This document shows positions 53,987 through 62,814 of a stretch of DNA of 64,000 nucleotides, piece by piece. Both the position numbers and the translations under genes were made by a program. The notes beneath the pieces are model-generated. The model made no database searches, had not been told where the DNA came from, and saw only the letters and a list, made by a program, of their open reading frames with translations. Source of the DNA: Saprospira grandis DSM 2844 (GTDB lineage Bacteria > Bacteroidota > Bacteroidia > Chitinophagales > Saprospiraceae). Position 1 is the stretch's first letter, and each line of letters starts with the position of its first letter. The stretch lies in NCBI RefSeq assembly GCF_000275825.1, contig NZ_JH719942.1, forward strand, positions 1,552,575-1,616,574. The letters run 5' to 3'.

Positions 53987-54289
53987 TTAGTTGCGGTCCA
54001 AAACCTTCGCTTTGTACTTCAATAACTGGCGCCTTAGCGATTCGGCGCACAAATCTACAGCTTCTTCAAAACTTTTGCAAGTTTCTTTAGCTAAAAGTAC
54101 ATTTCCGGGGACATTTAATTTAACCTCCACGACTTTATCCTGGACTTGCCCTGTTTTTTCAAGCTTCATGATTACATCGGCGCTAACAATGCGGTCCAAA
54201 AACGTACTCAACTTGCCTACCTTCTTGTCAATAAAGTCTAACAACTTGACGTCTGCATCAAAGTGAATTGATTGCGTTCTGATATCCAT
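53987..54289 (-). CDS. hpf: ribosome hibernation promoting factor
   Basis: The 100-residue protein begins MDIRTQSIHFDADVKLLDFI, has the HPF/RaiA fold pattern with VVEVKLNVPGNVLLAKE and FEEAVDLCAESLRRQLLKYK, and lacks the long-form C-terminal dimerisation domain. It binds the 30S decoding region and stores inactive ribosomes in stationary phase. The ATG at 54289 is used; a TTG at 54307 gives six more residues. Confidence 0.88.
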   Translation of the reverse strand: MDIRTQSIHFDADVKLLDFIDKKVGKLSTFLDRIVSADVIMKLEKTGQVQDKVVEVKLNVPGNVLLAKETCKSFEEAVDLCAESLRRQLLKYKAKVLDRN

Positions 54290-54527
54290 AGGCGTTTCTA
54301 TTTTCAAAGTTTATAATGAAAAAGTTAGCTCCCTTTTGAAACCAACTTCTTTTGCTTGCTTTTACGGCCTTTCGGCTATTGAAAGTTGCAAATTCAATCA
54401 GGATTTTCCAAATTTTACTCTCTTTATTTTAACAATAAATTCCCATTTAGTTTGCATTGGCCCTTTAATCGCTTATTATCAAGCCATTGTAATTTTAGTG
54501 GGCAGAGAGGGCTTCTTTTGCGTTTTG
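54290..54527. other. gene-free stretch upstream of hpf
   Basis: No gene, promoter of the TAnnTTTG type or strong hairpin was seen before the first block of the GC-rich repeat. Confidence 0.4.
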
Positions 54528-54668
54528 CAGGGGGCGAAGCCCCCGCAGGCCTAGCGATGTGCAGCAGTGGCCGTCAGGCCAGACCGAGCCGCTGAAAGCG
54601 GCGCAGGGCCGAGCAGACCTGCGAGCTGCGAAACGTAGCGCCGACGAGCGAAGCGAGGCGGAGGCCCC
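54528..54668 (-). repeat. GC-rich multi-hairpin element, inverted copy
   Basis: GGGGGCGAAGCCCCC hairpin, GGCCTAGCGATGTGCAGCAG, GGCCGTCAGGCC, CAGACC, a GCCGCTGAAAGCGGC hairpin, the core GGGCCGAGCAGACCTGCGAG, a GCGCCGACGAGCGAAGCGAG arm and a GGCCCC end. It adjoins the 105-bp tandem array. Confidence 0.85.
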
Positions 54669-54672
54669 AAAA

Positions 54673-54987
54673 CAGCAGCGAGCTGCGACAACGACAACAA
54701 GGACTTTAGTCCGCAGTTCGACGACCAGAGGAAGTAACCGCCGACGAGCCTAGCGATGTGCAGCAGTGGCCCCAAAACAGCAGCGAGCTGCGACAACGAC
54801 AACAAGGACTTTAGTCCGCAGTTCGACGACCAGAGGAAGTAACCGCCGACGAGCCTAGCGATGTGCAGCAGTGGCCCCAAAACAGCAGCGAGCTGCGACA
54901 ACGACAACAAGGACTTTAGTCCGCAGTTCGACGACCAGAGGAAGTAACCGCCGACGAGCCTAGCAATCTGCAGCAGTGACCCCAAAT
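54673..54987. repeat. three tandem 105-bp units derived from the GC-rich element
   Basis: Units start at 54673, 54778 and 54883. Each has CAGCAGCGAGCTGCGACAAC, a GACTTTAGTCCGCAG segment, TTCGACGACCAGAGGAAGTA, then GCCTAGCGATGTGCAGCAGT and GGCCCC. The first two units are essentially identical; the third has a few changes near its end. The final 30 bases are the tail joined directly to the GGGG end, so each unit behaves like an element whose core is replaced. Confidence 0.88.
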
Positions 54988-55012
54988 AAAAAAGAGGAGC
55001 ATTTGCCCCTCT
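54988..55012 (-). terminator. terminator of the asnB-kdsA operon
   Basis: On the minus strand GAGGGGCA, loop AA and TGCTCCTC pair with one mismatch, followed by T6. Confidence 0.7.
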
Positions 55013-55035
55013 CCTACTCTATTATATATATGCCT

Positions 55036-55839
55036 TTAGAACGTCTGTACCAATTGATGCAAAGCTAGGAGTTGCTGCAAAAGCGTTTCCAGCTCGGCCA
55101 GCGGGACCATATTGGGGCCATCAGAGAGGGCTTGGCTAGGGTTGGGATGGGTTTCTATGAAAAAAGCACCGACTCCGATAGCGGCTGCGGCCTTGGCCAT
55201 ATAGGGGGCATAAGCGCCATTTCCGCCACTTTTGCCATTGGCTGCGCCGGGTTTTTGGACCGAATGGGTGGCATCCATGACCACAGGATAGCCCAACTCT
55301 TGCATGGCTAAGATGCCCGTATAATCCACTACCAAATTATTGTAGCCAAAAGAGGTTCCTCGTTCCGTTAGCAACAACTGTTTGTTGCCAGCCGCCTCTA
55401 GTTTGCCGAGTACGTGTTTCATATCGGGGCCAGAGAGGAACTGGGCCTTTTTGACATTGATAATTTTGTTGGTTTTGGCTGCGGCTACCAACAAATCGGT
55501 CTGGCGGCAAAGAAAAGCGGGAATCTGCAAAATGTCGAGCACCTCCGCAGCGGGAGCCGCTTGGCTAGGCAAATGAATATCGCTCAAAATGGGCAGGCCA
55601 AACTCCTCTTTGATTTCGGCCAGCATTTGCAAGCCTTTTTCTAGGCCTGGGCCCCGAAAAGAGCCGATAGAGCTGCGGTTGGCCTTATCAAAGGAAGCCT
55701 TAAAGACAATTTGCACTGGATATTTCTCTTGCAGGCGAACCAACTCTTGGGCCACTTCCTGCAATAATTCTTTAGATTCGATCACGCAAGGGCCTGCAAT
55801 CAAGAGCAAGCGCTCGCCAATTTTATGATAATCAATCAT
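55036..55839 (-). CDS. kdsA: 3-deoxy-8-phosphooctulonate synthase
   Basis: The 267-residue enzyme condenses PEP with arabinose 5-phosphate to make KDO 8-phosphate for lipopolysaccharide. Motifs include [27 protein letters not shown] and [11 protein letters not shown]. Cys18, His192, Glu229 and Asp240 correspond to the metal ligands of the metal-dependent KdsA type; E. coli has Asn in place of this Cys. The gene starts 12 bases after asnB and is probably co-transcribed. Confidence 0.95.
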   Translation of the reverse strand: MIDYHKIGERLLLIAGPCVIESKELLQEVAQELVRLQEKYPVQIVFKASFDKANRSSIGSFRGPGLEKGLQMLAEIKEEFGLPILSDIHLPSQAAPAAEVLDILQIPAFLCRQTDLLVAAAKTNKIINVKKAQFLSGPDMKHVLGKLEAAGNKQLLLTERGTSFGYNNLVVDYTGILAMQELGYPVVMDATHSVQKPGAANGKSGGNGAYAPYMAKAAAAIGVGAFFIETHPNPSQALSDGPNMVPLAELETLLQQLLALHQLVQTF

Positions 55840-55851
55840 TGTAGTAATAAT

Positions 55852-57759
55852 TTAGAACCAGCGCTTGTACCATTGCCGAAGCACATACAAGAACCAGATG
55901 AAATGAGGGTTGATATAAGCTTTGCGGTCTAAAAACTGCCGCAAAATATCTTCTAAGACCGTTTGTTGCAGCCCAAAGCAATCGGCAAAGGCCTTATCTT
56001 GGGCCAAAGCTTCTAGATCGGGGCGAAGCAAGCCGCGCAGCCATTGCTCAATGGGAATAGAAAATCCCTGCTTGGGGCGTTCAATTAACTCTTTGGGGAC
56101 AAAATCATACAGCAGCTGCCGCAACAAATATTTGCCTTGGCCAGAGCGAATTTTGAGCTCATCGGGCAAAGAAAGCGCAAAATCAAGCAGTTGATGGTCC
56201 AGTAAGGGCTCTCTGCCCTCCAAGGCGACGGCCATTGTGGCCCGATCCACCTTAACCATAATATCGCCTTCTAGGTAAGTGAGCAAATCTAAACTGCCCA
56301 AATAGCCAATATAGCGGCCTGCTTGGGGCTTGAGCTCGCCTTGATAGCGAGGCGTGGGCGCTCCAAATAAAGCCTGATGTTTTTGGGGCGAAATATAAGA
56401 GGAAGACTGATGAAAAAAAGCCTCTTGATCTTTGGCGCCCAAGGCGGCCACCAATTTTGGCCATTTATTGCTAATATTTTTATAGCCTTTGAGGAGGGGT
56501 AACTTGCTGGCATTTCGCTCTAGCCAAAAGGGGTTAACTTGGCCCATTAATGCAGCTACCAAGGGGCGAATAGGGCCCAGTTTCTTTATTTTCGGATAAA
56601 AGCGTTGGCAAACCTCATATTTAGTGTAGCCGCCAAAAAGCTCGTCTCCTCCATCGGCTGAAAGGCTCACTTTGACCGATTGCTTGGCCATTTGAGCCAC
56701 CAAATAAGTGGGAATACCTGAGCTATCGCCAAAAGGCTCGTCATATAGTTCGGCCCAATTGGGAATCAGCTGCTCAAAATCTTCTGGTCCACAATAAAGC
56801 TCTTCATGCTGGCTGCCAATATGCTCCGCCACGGCCTTGGCCTGATTGGCCTCATTATATTCTTTGTCCTTAAACCCAATAGTAAAAGTACGCAGTTGCT
56901 GGGCCGATTGATCTTGCAGCAAAGCCGCCACAATGGAAGAATCTACACCACCCGACAAAAATACGCCCACGGGCACATCCGCCACCATCCGCAGGGCAAA
57001 AGATTGCCGCAACTCTTTCTCCAAAGCCGATTTGAGTTCGGCCTCTGAGGCAGCTGGAATTTCTGCGGCCGCATAGCGCTCGGCCAAAGACCAATAGGGA
57101 TAAGTTTGCAGCTCGCCTTTTTGGTTGAGCTTGAGAAAATGCCCTCCTTTTAGCTTTTGGCAGCCCTTAAAAATGCAATAGGGCGCAGGAATATAGCCCT
57201 GCTGTAAATAGAGCGAAACCGCCTGAGGCGAAATTTCTTTGCGAAAACGAGGATGCTGATGAAAGGCCTTGAGCTCCGAGGCAAACAAAAAGAGCCCATC
57301 CTGATAATAATAGTAAAGCGGCTTCACGCCCAAACGATCTCGGCAAATTAATAGCTCCTTATTGGCCTTATCCCAAAGCGCAAAAGCAAACATACCATGA
57401 AAGCGATTGACGGCAGCCTCTCCCCATTCTTCTAGGGCCTGAAAAAGCACTTCCGTATCCGATTCTGTTTGAAACCCTCGGCCCAAAAGCTGCAGCTCCT
57501 TTCGGATCTCCTGATAATTATAAATTTCCCCATTAAAAATCAGGGCCTTCTCTTTATAATAAAGCGGTTGGTTGCCGGCGGGGCTCAAATCAATAATAGA
57601 CAAGCGGCGATGGCCTAGGGCCAGGCCCGTTTCGGCATCTAAAAAAGCGCCGCCATAATCGGGGCCACCATGTTGCAGACTATCTCGCATTTTTTGCAAA
57701 ACCGCCTGGGGGTCATAAGTAGGGCTAGAAAAATCCCAAAATCCGCTAAGTCTACACAT
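55852..57759 (-). CDS. asnB: asparagine synthetase (glutamine-hydrolysing)
   Basis: The 635-residue enzyme has an N-terminal glutamine amidotransferase domain with nucleophile Cys2 (MCRLSGFWD) and a C-terminal AsnB synthetase domain with the PP-loop LSGGVDSSIVAAL (269-275 holds SGGVDSS). It makes asparagine or amidates another substrate from glutamine and ATP. Its length fits long AsnB forms, some of which are involved in surface polysaccharide pathways; this is inference. It precedes kdsA in one operon. Confidence 0.9.
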   Translation of the reverse strand: MCRLSGFWDFSSPTYDPQAVLQKMRDSLQHGGPDYGGAFLDAETGLALGHRRLSIIDLSPAGNQPLYYKEKALIFNGEIYNYQEIRKELQLLGRGFQTESDTEVLFQALEEWGEAAVNRFHGMFAFALWDKANKELLICRDRLGVKPLYYYYQDGLFLFASELKAFHQHPRFRKEISPQAVSLYLQQGYIPAPYCIFKGCQKLKGGHFLKLNQKGELQTYPYWSLAERYAAAEIPAASEAELKSALEKELRQSFALRMVADVPVGVFLSGGVDSSIVAALLQDQSAQQLRTFTIGFKDKEYNEANQAKAVAEHIGSQHEELYCGPEDFEQLIPNWAELYDEPFGDSSGIPTYLVAQMAKQSVKVSLSADGGDELFGGYTKYEVCQRFYPKIKKLGPIRPLVAALMGQVNPFWLERNASKLPLLKGYKNISNKWPKLVAALGAKDQEAFFHQSSSYISPQKHQALFGAPTPRYQGELKPQAGRYIGYLGSLDLLTYLEGDIMVKVDRATMAVALEGREPLLDHQLLDFALSLPDELKIRSGQGKYLLRQLLYDFVPKELIERPKQGFSIPIEQWLRGLLRPDLEALAQDKAFADCFGLQQTVLEDILRQFLDRKAYINPHFIWFLYVLRQWYKRWF

Positions 57760-57781
57760 ATATATAAGGGGCTATTTTTTT

Positions 57782-57942
57782 GGGGCTTCCCCTTCGGCCC
57801 TTTGGGCCTTCGGGTCGGGCTGTGTCGGGGCTCGCAGGTCTGCTCGGCCCTGCAGTTTTTTTCGCTTTGCTCAAAAAACTTGGGTCTGCGGCTTCGCCGC
57901 CCCCCTATCCATCCCTAAGCCTGCGGCGGCTTCGCCGCCTGT
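57782..57942 (+). repeat. GC-rich multi-hairpin element
   Basis: GGGGCTTCCCC, a GGCCCTTTGGGCC hairpin, TTCGGGTCGGGCTGTG, the core GGGCTCGCAGGTCTGCTCGG, a long AGTTTTTTTCGCTTTGCTC hairpin closing with AAAAAACT, TGGGTCTG, a CGGCTTCGCCG hairpin, ATCCATCCCTAAGCC and a GGCGGCTTCGCCGCC hairpin. The GGGG end lies 23 bases upstream of the asnB start. Confidence 0.88.
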
Positions 57943-58023
57943 CTGACCTAAATTTGGTCCAAAACATGCTAAAATTTGGGTAAAACAGCCGCTTTTAGCA
58001 AAGGAAAAGGCCGGGCGGCTGTT

Positions 58024-58159
58024 GGCCTAGCGCTGCGCAGCCGTGGCCCGAAGGGCCAGACCCAAGCCGCCTGCGGCGGCTGCAGGGCCGAGCAGGCTTG
58101 CGAGCGGCGCAGCATAGCGGCGGCCAAGCCAGGCAATGCCTGGCTTGGCCGCAGGCCCC
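58024..58159 (-). repeat. GC-rich multi-hairpin element, inverted copy
   Basis: GGCCTAGCGCTGCGCAGCCG, a GGCCCGAAGGGCC hairpin, CAGACC, a GCCGCCTGCGGCGGC hairpin, the core GGGCCGAGCAGGCTTGCGAG, a GGCCAAGCCAGGCAATGCCT arm that closes on GGCTTGGCC, and a GGCCCC end, which lies 20 bases from the stop of the next minus-strand gene. Confidence 0.85.
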
Positions 58160-58178
58160 AAATTCATTTAAAAAGAGG

Positions 58179-58571
58179 CTAGAGGTCAATACCTTCTAGG
58201 AGGAACTGACCATCTTCACGGAGATGAACTTCAAACTCTCGGCCATCTTTGGCAGAAGTGAGTTCAAACTCAAAGCTAAGGTCGCCATTGCTATAGTGCA
58301 CCCAAGTGCAGGCATCTACGCTATGGTCGGGATAAAGTTCTGCCAATACATTGCGTACTGATTTTGGTGCTTCTGGGCCTTCAATTTCGGTAAGGAGATG
58401 GTGGCCAGTAACGGTAATTTCCACCTCATACTCATGGCCATTCAGTTCAAAATCGGCTTCATAGATTTTGCCGGGCAGTTCCCAGCTCCATTCTACTTGG
58501 CAGAGGTCTACATTAGGGTAAAGGCCTCTAAAAACGCGAAGGATATCATTTGGAACAAAAAAATCTTGCAT
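58179..58571 (-). CDS. PepSY-like protein of unknown function
   Basis: The 130-residue protein lacks a signal peptide. It has two segments of strand-helix type with the PepSY-like pattern: VEWSWELPGKIYEADFELNG followed by EYEVEITVTG, and WVHYSNGDLSFEFELTSA followed by EFEVHLREDG. Many Bacteroidota proteins of this kind are secreted, but this one appears to be cytosolic. It lies six bases downstream of ppa and is probably co-transcribed with it. Confidence 0.7.
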   Translation of the reverse strand: MQDFFVPNDILRVFRGLYPNVDLCQVEWSWELPGKIYEADFELNGHEYEVEITVTGHHLLTEIEGPEAPKSVRNVLAELYPDHSVDACTWVHYSNGDLSFEFELTSAKDGREFEVHLREDGQFLLEGIDL

Positions 58572-58577
58572 AATTGG

Positions 58578-59213
58578 TTAGTTTTTGGCCATTTCTTTTT
58601 GGCCATAATGCGTGAGATAATCTTTTTGGCCGGCGGTAATCACCTCGAAAGCTTCTTTTTGGCCATATTCCTGAGTAATTTCCACCTTAGGGGCTTGTTT
58701 ACCGAGGGTATCGGGATGCTCCTTATAGGTAAGGAAATAATGTTTGATACGTTTGATGAGTTTTTCGGGTAGATCGCTCATTTCCTTAATATCGCCATAA
58801 GTAGAGTCGCCTTTAAGGATGGCAACAATTTTGTCATCGGCTTCGCCGCCATCGATCATGCGGAAACCGCCTACGGGAATAGCTTCTAGGAGGAGGTCGC
58901 CATGTGGGACTTTGCGGTCGGTGAGGACCACGATATCGATGGGATCGCCATCGCCTTCAATATTGCTTAGGCCAGATTGCTTCATGCAATAATTGGCACA
59001 AGCCTCGGCAGAATAAGTTTGAGGAATAAAGCCGTATAGGGCGGGCAGAATATTAGAAAACTTATTGGGGCGATCGATCATGAGATAGCCGCTTTCCTTA
59101 TCTACTTCATATTTCATTTCGTCTCCGGGGACTACTTCGATAAAGCAGGTCACCAATTCGGGAGCTTTCTTACCGGCAGAGATGCCGTGCCATGGGTGGG
59201 CTTTGTATTTCAT
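58578..59213 (-). CDS. ppa: inorganic pyrophosphatase (family I)
   Basis: The 211-residue enzyme hydrolyses pyrophosphate to drive biosynthetic reactions. The signature DGDPIDIVVL has the metal-binding Asp88, Asp90 and Asp93; KYEVDKESGYLMIDR and YGFIPQTYS are also typical. Family I enzymes are commonly about 170-220 residues, so the length is normal. Confidence 0.95.
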   Translation of the reverse strand: MKYKAHPWHGISAGKKAPELVTCFIEVVPGDEMKYEVDKESGYLMIDRPNKFSNILPALYGFIPQTYSAEACANYCMKQSGLSNIEGDGDPIDIVVLTDRKVPHGDLLLEAIPVGGFRMIDGGEADDKIVAILKGDSTYGDIKEMSDLPEKLIKRIKHYFLTYKEHPDTLGKQAPKVEITQEYGQKEAFEVITAGQKDYLTHYGQKEMAKN

Positions 59214-59257
59214 TTTCTCTATAAGTTATAATAATTGCTTTGTGGCGGGGCCACAAA

Positions 59258-60112
59258 TTAAATTTTCTTTAGAATCTGGTTATCGAGCAAGCGTACGCCA
59301 TCGATACGGACCGTAGCGCAGGCGACCGCAAAGTTAGTATTTTCTAGGGACTTTAGGGGCTGCAAATTATAGCCATCTACAATTTCGAAATAGTCAATTT
59401 CTTGGATGCCTGCTGCTTGCAAGCTTTTTTGGGCTTGTTCGACTAGATTTTTGGCCTGAGGTTCCTTTTCGCTAGCGGATTGCATGGCTTGTAGCGATTG
59501 GTAGAGGGCGGGGGCCAGGGCGCGGCCTTTGGGGCTGAGGCGCACATTTCGAGAGCTCATAGCTAGGCCATCTTTTTCGCGGACTATAGGGCTGCAGTGC
59601 AGCTCTACTGGCAATTGCAGTTCTCTAATCATTTTGCCCACGACAGCATACTGCTGAAAGTCCTTTTGGCCCATATATAGGGCTTTGGGTTGGCAGAGTT
59701 CGAGGAGGCGGTAGACCACCTCTACCACCCCCTTGAAGTGGCCTGGGCGATGGGTGCCCTCCATGGGAAGGTCTAGGCCATCTAGCGGGACCTTTGGGGC
59801 GGTCCAGTTAGTGGGATAGACCTCTTCTACAGGGGGCAAAAAAAGCAGGTCGCAACCTATGGCTTCTAGGGCGGCAATATCTTTTTCTATGGGGCGGGGA
59901 TAGGCCTCTAGGTCTTTGGGATCATTAAATTGGGAGGGATTAACAAAGATAGAGCAGAGGGCTAGGCCCTGTTCTTCTTTGGCCTGTTGGAGGAGGCTAA
60001 GGTGTCCTTGATGTAGGGCGCCCATAGTGGGCACAAAGCCCCAACTTTTGTTGGCGGCCTTCCAATTGTTTAGAGCTGCTTGCAAGGCAGATCGACTTTT
60101 ACAAACCAGCAT
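59258..60112 (-). CDS. panC: pantoate-beta-alanine ligase
   Basis: The 284-residue enzyme joins pantoate and beta-alanine using ATP to make pantothenate. The motif PTMGALHQGH at residues 28-37 and REKDGLAMSSRNVRLSP (the KMSKS-like loop) are present, as are SIFVNPSQF and MGQKDFQQ. It is divergent from the GT5-like gene; panD is not in the window. Confidence 0.95.
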   Translation of the reverse strand: MLVCKSRSALQAALNNWKAANKSWGFVPTMGALHQGHLSLLQQAKEEQGLALCSIFVNPSQFNDPKDLEAYPRPIEKDIAALEAIGCDLLFLPPVEEVYPTNWTAPKVPLDGLDLPMEGTHRPGHFKGVVEVVYRLLELCQPKALYMGQKDFQQYAVVGKMIRELQLPVELHCSPIVREKDGLAMSSRNVRLSPKGRALAPALYQSLQAMQSASEKEPQAKNLVEQAQKSLQAAGIQEIDYFEIVDGYNLQPLKSLENTNFAVACATVRIDGVRLLDNQILKKI

Positions 60113-60208
60113 AATTTTCTTGCTTAAAAAACCTACAAACTCCTATGTACAAAGCGCTTGACCGATAGGAATCTGCGAATAAATTCGGAAAAGTCGGTTT
60201 TTTTTTGT

Positions 60209-60216
60209 AATTTTGC
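60209..60216 (+). promoter_or_regulatory. probable -7 promoter box of the GT5-like gene
   Basis: TAATTTTG matches TAnnTTTG, 60 bases upstream of the start. No good TTG lies 17-23 bases before it. A CTTTGAAGTTCGATTTCAAAG hairpin in the leader (about 60222-60242) follows. Confidence 0.4.
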
Positions 60217-60276
60217 AAACGCTTTGAAGTTCGATTTCAAAGAAAATTTTCTTTTAACTATATACATATAAGGTCT

Positions 60277-61092
60277 ATGGCTGATAAAAAAAGAATCTTG
60301 GTTGTGAGCCAGGCGTTCAAGCCCTACACAACTGCGTCGGAGATTGCGGAGATTGCTCGTCAGTATACTCAATACATACAGGAGCAGGGTGCGGAATTGC
60401 GCATTTTGATGCCTCGATATGGATTGATCAACGAGCGTCGCCACCGTTTGCATGAGGTGGTTCGTCTCTCTGGTATGAACATTAACGTCAGTGATGAAGA
60501 CTACCCTTTACTTATTAAAGTTGCCTCTTTGCCTGGTACACGTATGCAGGTATATTTTTTGGACAATGATGACTTTTTCAAGCGCAAGCAATTGTTTTTG
60601 GACAAGGACGAGCAGCCTTTTGAGGATAACATGAGCCGCATGACCTTCTTTTGTAAGGGAGTCATTGAAACGGTTAAGAAATTTGGTTGGGCGCCTGACC
60701 TAATTCATTGCCATGGTTGGATGAGCAGTTTATTGCCTGCTTACCTCAAGAATCATTATAAGAACGAGCCTATTTTCCAAGATAGTCAGTTGGTTTACTC
60801 TGCTTATCCTGTGGATGAGAAAGTACAGACAGCTTTGGCTGGGCAGTTTGCTCAGGTAGCTGCAGACAACCAATTGAGTGAAGAAGAGCAGGCCGCTTAT
60901 ATGCCTGAGGGGCAATTGGACCTCAATGCTGGGGCGATTGCCTATGCCGATGCCTTTACGGCGCCGGAGGAGATGATGCAAAAGAGCGATAAAGCTAGCT
61001 TTTGCTGTGGGGTAGAAAAAGATGCAGAGGCATGGGGCAAGCAATGGGATTTTTTCCAGGATTTGCTTAAGCCTGTAGAAGAAAACGCCTAG
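60277..61092 (+). CDS. glycogen/starch synthase N-terminal-domain protein (GT5-like)
   Basis: The 271-residue protein has the N-terminal GT5 domain only: KKRILVVSQAFKPYTTASEI at the start, LRILMPRYGLINERRHRLHE, and WAPDLIHCHGWMSSLLPAYL. The usual KxGGL motif that binds ADP-glucose is replaced by KPYTTASEIAEIA, and there is no C-terminal donor-binding domain, so ordinary glycogen synthesis is doubtful. The order panC / this gene / DUF4270 / glmS is known in Bacteroidota. Confidence 0.8.
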   Translation: MADKKRILVVSQAFKPYTTASEIAEIARQYTQYIQEQGAELRILMPRYGLINERRHRLHEVVRLSGMNINVSDEDYPLLIKVASLPGTRMQVYFLDNDDFFKRKQLFLDKDEQPFEDNMSRMTFFCKGVIETVKKFGWAPDLIHCHGWMSSLLPAYLKNHYKNEPIFQDSQLVYSAYPVDEKVQTALAGQFAQVAADNQLSEEEQAAYMPEGQLDLNAGAIAYADAFTAPEEMMQKSDKASFCCGVEKDAEAWGKQWDFFQDLLKPVEENA

Positions 61093-61126
61093 TCGTTTGC
61101 CGAGGCTTTCATTTATTTGGAGCAAT

Positions 61127-61165
61127 AAAAAGCGCTTATCAATTTATTGATGAGCGCTTTTTTTG
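61127..61165 (+). terminator. terminator of the GT5-like gene
   Basis: AAAAAGCGCTTATCAAT and ATTGATGAGCGCTTTTT form a long near-perfect stem followed by further T residues. Confidence 0.85.
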
Positions 61166-61230
61166 TTTTTGGCCCCACACTTTTGGCCTAAGGGGCGTTG
61201 CTAAGGGAGAGCTCCCCTTTTGGCGGCCTA

Positions 61231-61369
61231 CAGGCGGCGAAGCCGCCGCAGGCTTAGGGATGGACAGCAGTGGCCCGCAGGGCCAGACCGAGCCGCCGCA
61301 GGCGGCGAAGGGCCGAGCGAAGAGCGAGCTGCGATACAGCCCGGCCCGACCGCAGGGAGGGAAAGCCCC
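61231..61369 (-). repeat. GC-rich multi-hairpin element, inverted copy
   Basis: GGCGGCGAAGCCGCC hairpin, GGCTTAGGGATGGACAGCAG, a GGCCCGCAGGGCC hairpin, CAGACC, a GCCGCCGCAGGCGGC hairpin, a core with CGAAGAGCGAGC, ACAGCCCGGCCCGACC and a CCGCAGGGAGGG arm ending at AGCCCC. Confidence 0.85.
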
Positions 61370-61441
61370 TAAAAATCAAGCTATTGATCTCAATAAGCCG
61401 CCCAGTTATATAAAATCTAGAGAAAGCTAAATACTATTTTG

Positions 61442-61449
61442 TACCTTTG
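61442..61449 (+). promoter_or_regulatory. possible -7 promoter box before the DUF4270 gene
   Basis: TACCTTTG matches TAnnTTTG about 73 bases upstream of the lipoprotein gene, but no well-spaced TTG precedes it. Confidence 0.35.
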
Positions 61450-61521
61450 TGACCGCTTAGCGGCCTTGGCCTCTCTAGCATTGAATCACCGCCCGATATG
61501 GGCCTTGTAGTCTAAACGTTT

Positions 61522-62811
61522 ATGCAAATTAGAACCCTCTTTTTTTGGAGCAGCCTTTTTTTCTTGGCCGCTTGTAGCAAACCTAGCGAATTAGGTCTTT
61601 CTTTAGTAGAGCAAGACCCTGCCAATATTATTTATACCGACAGTTTGAGTCTGGATCTACAAACAGTATTGACCGATCCGCTTACGAGCTCGGCTCGGAC
61701 GCGTTGGGTTTGCGGCAGTTATTTGGATCCTATTTTTGGTCAGACGGAGGCTGGAGTTTATGCCAACTTTCGATTGACCAGTAGTAATGCTAGTTTTCCC
61801 AATGCTAGTTTTGATTCTTTGGTGTTGAGTCTGGCCTATGATTCGGTGGGGCATTATGGTGGAAACATCAGCCAATTGGGGCTTCAGGAATGGCAGGTTT
61901 ATCGTTTGGCCGAAGACATTGACCCCGATGAAGACTATAGCGCTGATGCTGAATTTTTGACAGGCGATTTGTTGGCTGACTTTAGCTTTATTCCTAAGGT
62001 GAATGAGCTCGTGAGTGTGGATGATGCGGCCCTTGACCCTCAGTTGCGTATTCGCTTGGCCGATTCTTTGGGCCAATACCTTATGCAGCCCGATTCGGCT
62101 ATTTATAGTAGTAATAGTGTTTTTAAAGAAGCCTTTAAGGGGGTCTATATTCGCCCAAAAACCAATGGACAGCAATCGGCTATTCTGCGTTTTTTATCAG
62201 AGAGTGCCTATTCTAAGCTGACGCTTTATTATACAGATTCTGCGGGTGTGGCCCAAAGTTACGACTACTTGATGGACGATGATGCGGAATCGGTTTTGAA
62301 CATTAGCCATAATTATAGCAATACGACTGTGCTTCAAAATAATAGCAGTGATAGCATCGTTTACCTTCAGGGGATGAACGGACTGGGTGTTCGTCTGGCC
62401 TTTCCGCATCTGGCTAACTTAGGCGCTATTGTTGTGAACAAAGCGGAGCTAGTCATTCAACTAGCCGAAGAGCAGGATCGAAATTTTCCCGCCCCAGATC
62501 AACTTTTTTGTTTAGAGAAGACGAGTACTGACGGTTACCTATTGATTGATGATGTGACCAGTTCTGTCAATCTTAACCCAAGCAACCCTTTCCTCTTATT
62601 TGGTGGATTGTTGAGCTATGATGAAGATCAAGCCTATTTTGCCATGAATTTATCTGAGTACCTACAACGCCTAGTTGATCAGGAAACAGAAGAGGCAGCA
62701 CTTTATATTCAAACGGCTGCTATTACGGATACCGAGCGTATGCGTATTGGAAATGGGCAGGCGAGTAGCCTTCAGGCCAAACTCTTCTTAACCTACACCA
62801 AAATCGATTAA
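61522..62811 (+). CDS. DUF4270 family lipoprotein
   Basis: The 429-residue protein has a lipoprotein signal (LAACS, Cys about residue 18). It begins its mature region with SELGLSLVEQDPANIIYTDS and has the DUF4270 layout of beta-rich segments with ARTRWVCGSYLDPIFGQTEA and SFDSLVLSLAYDS. The family is common in Bacteroidota, next to glmS as here, and its role is unknown. The stop is three bases before glmS, so the two are probably co-transcribed. Confidence 0.85.
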   Translation: MQIRTLFFWSSLFFLAACSKPSELGLSLVEQDPANIIYTDSLSLDLQTVLTDPLTSSARTRWVCGSYLDPIFGQTEAGVYANFRLTSSNASFPNASFDSLVLSLAYDSVGHYGGNISQLGLQEWQVYRLAEDIDPDEDYSADAEFLTGDLLADFSFIPKVNELVSVDDAALDPQLRIRLADSLGQYLMQPDSAIYSSNSVFKEAFKGVYIRPKTNGQQSAILRFLSESAYSKLTLYYTDSAGVAQSYDYLMDDDAESVLNISHNYSNTTVLQNNSSDSIVYLQGMNGLGVRLAFPHLANLGAIVVNKAELVIQLAEEQDRNFPAPDQLFCLEKTSTDGYLLIDDVTSSVNLNPSNPFLLFGGLLSYDEDQAYFAMNLSEYLQRLVDQETEEAALYIQTAAITDTERMRIGNGQASSLQAKLFLTYTKID

Positions 62812-62814
62812 ATT

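Noticed and set aside
54551-54985. Long open frame on the minus strand (144 codons)
   Set aside because: It is a translation of the 105-bp tandem units and the neighbouring element; its protein repeats exactly follow the DNA repeat.
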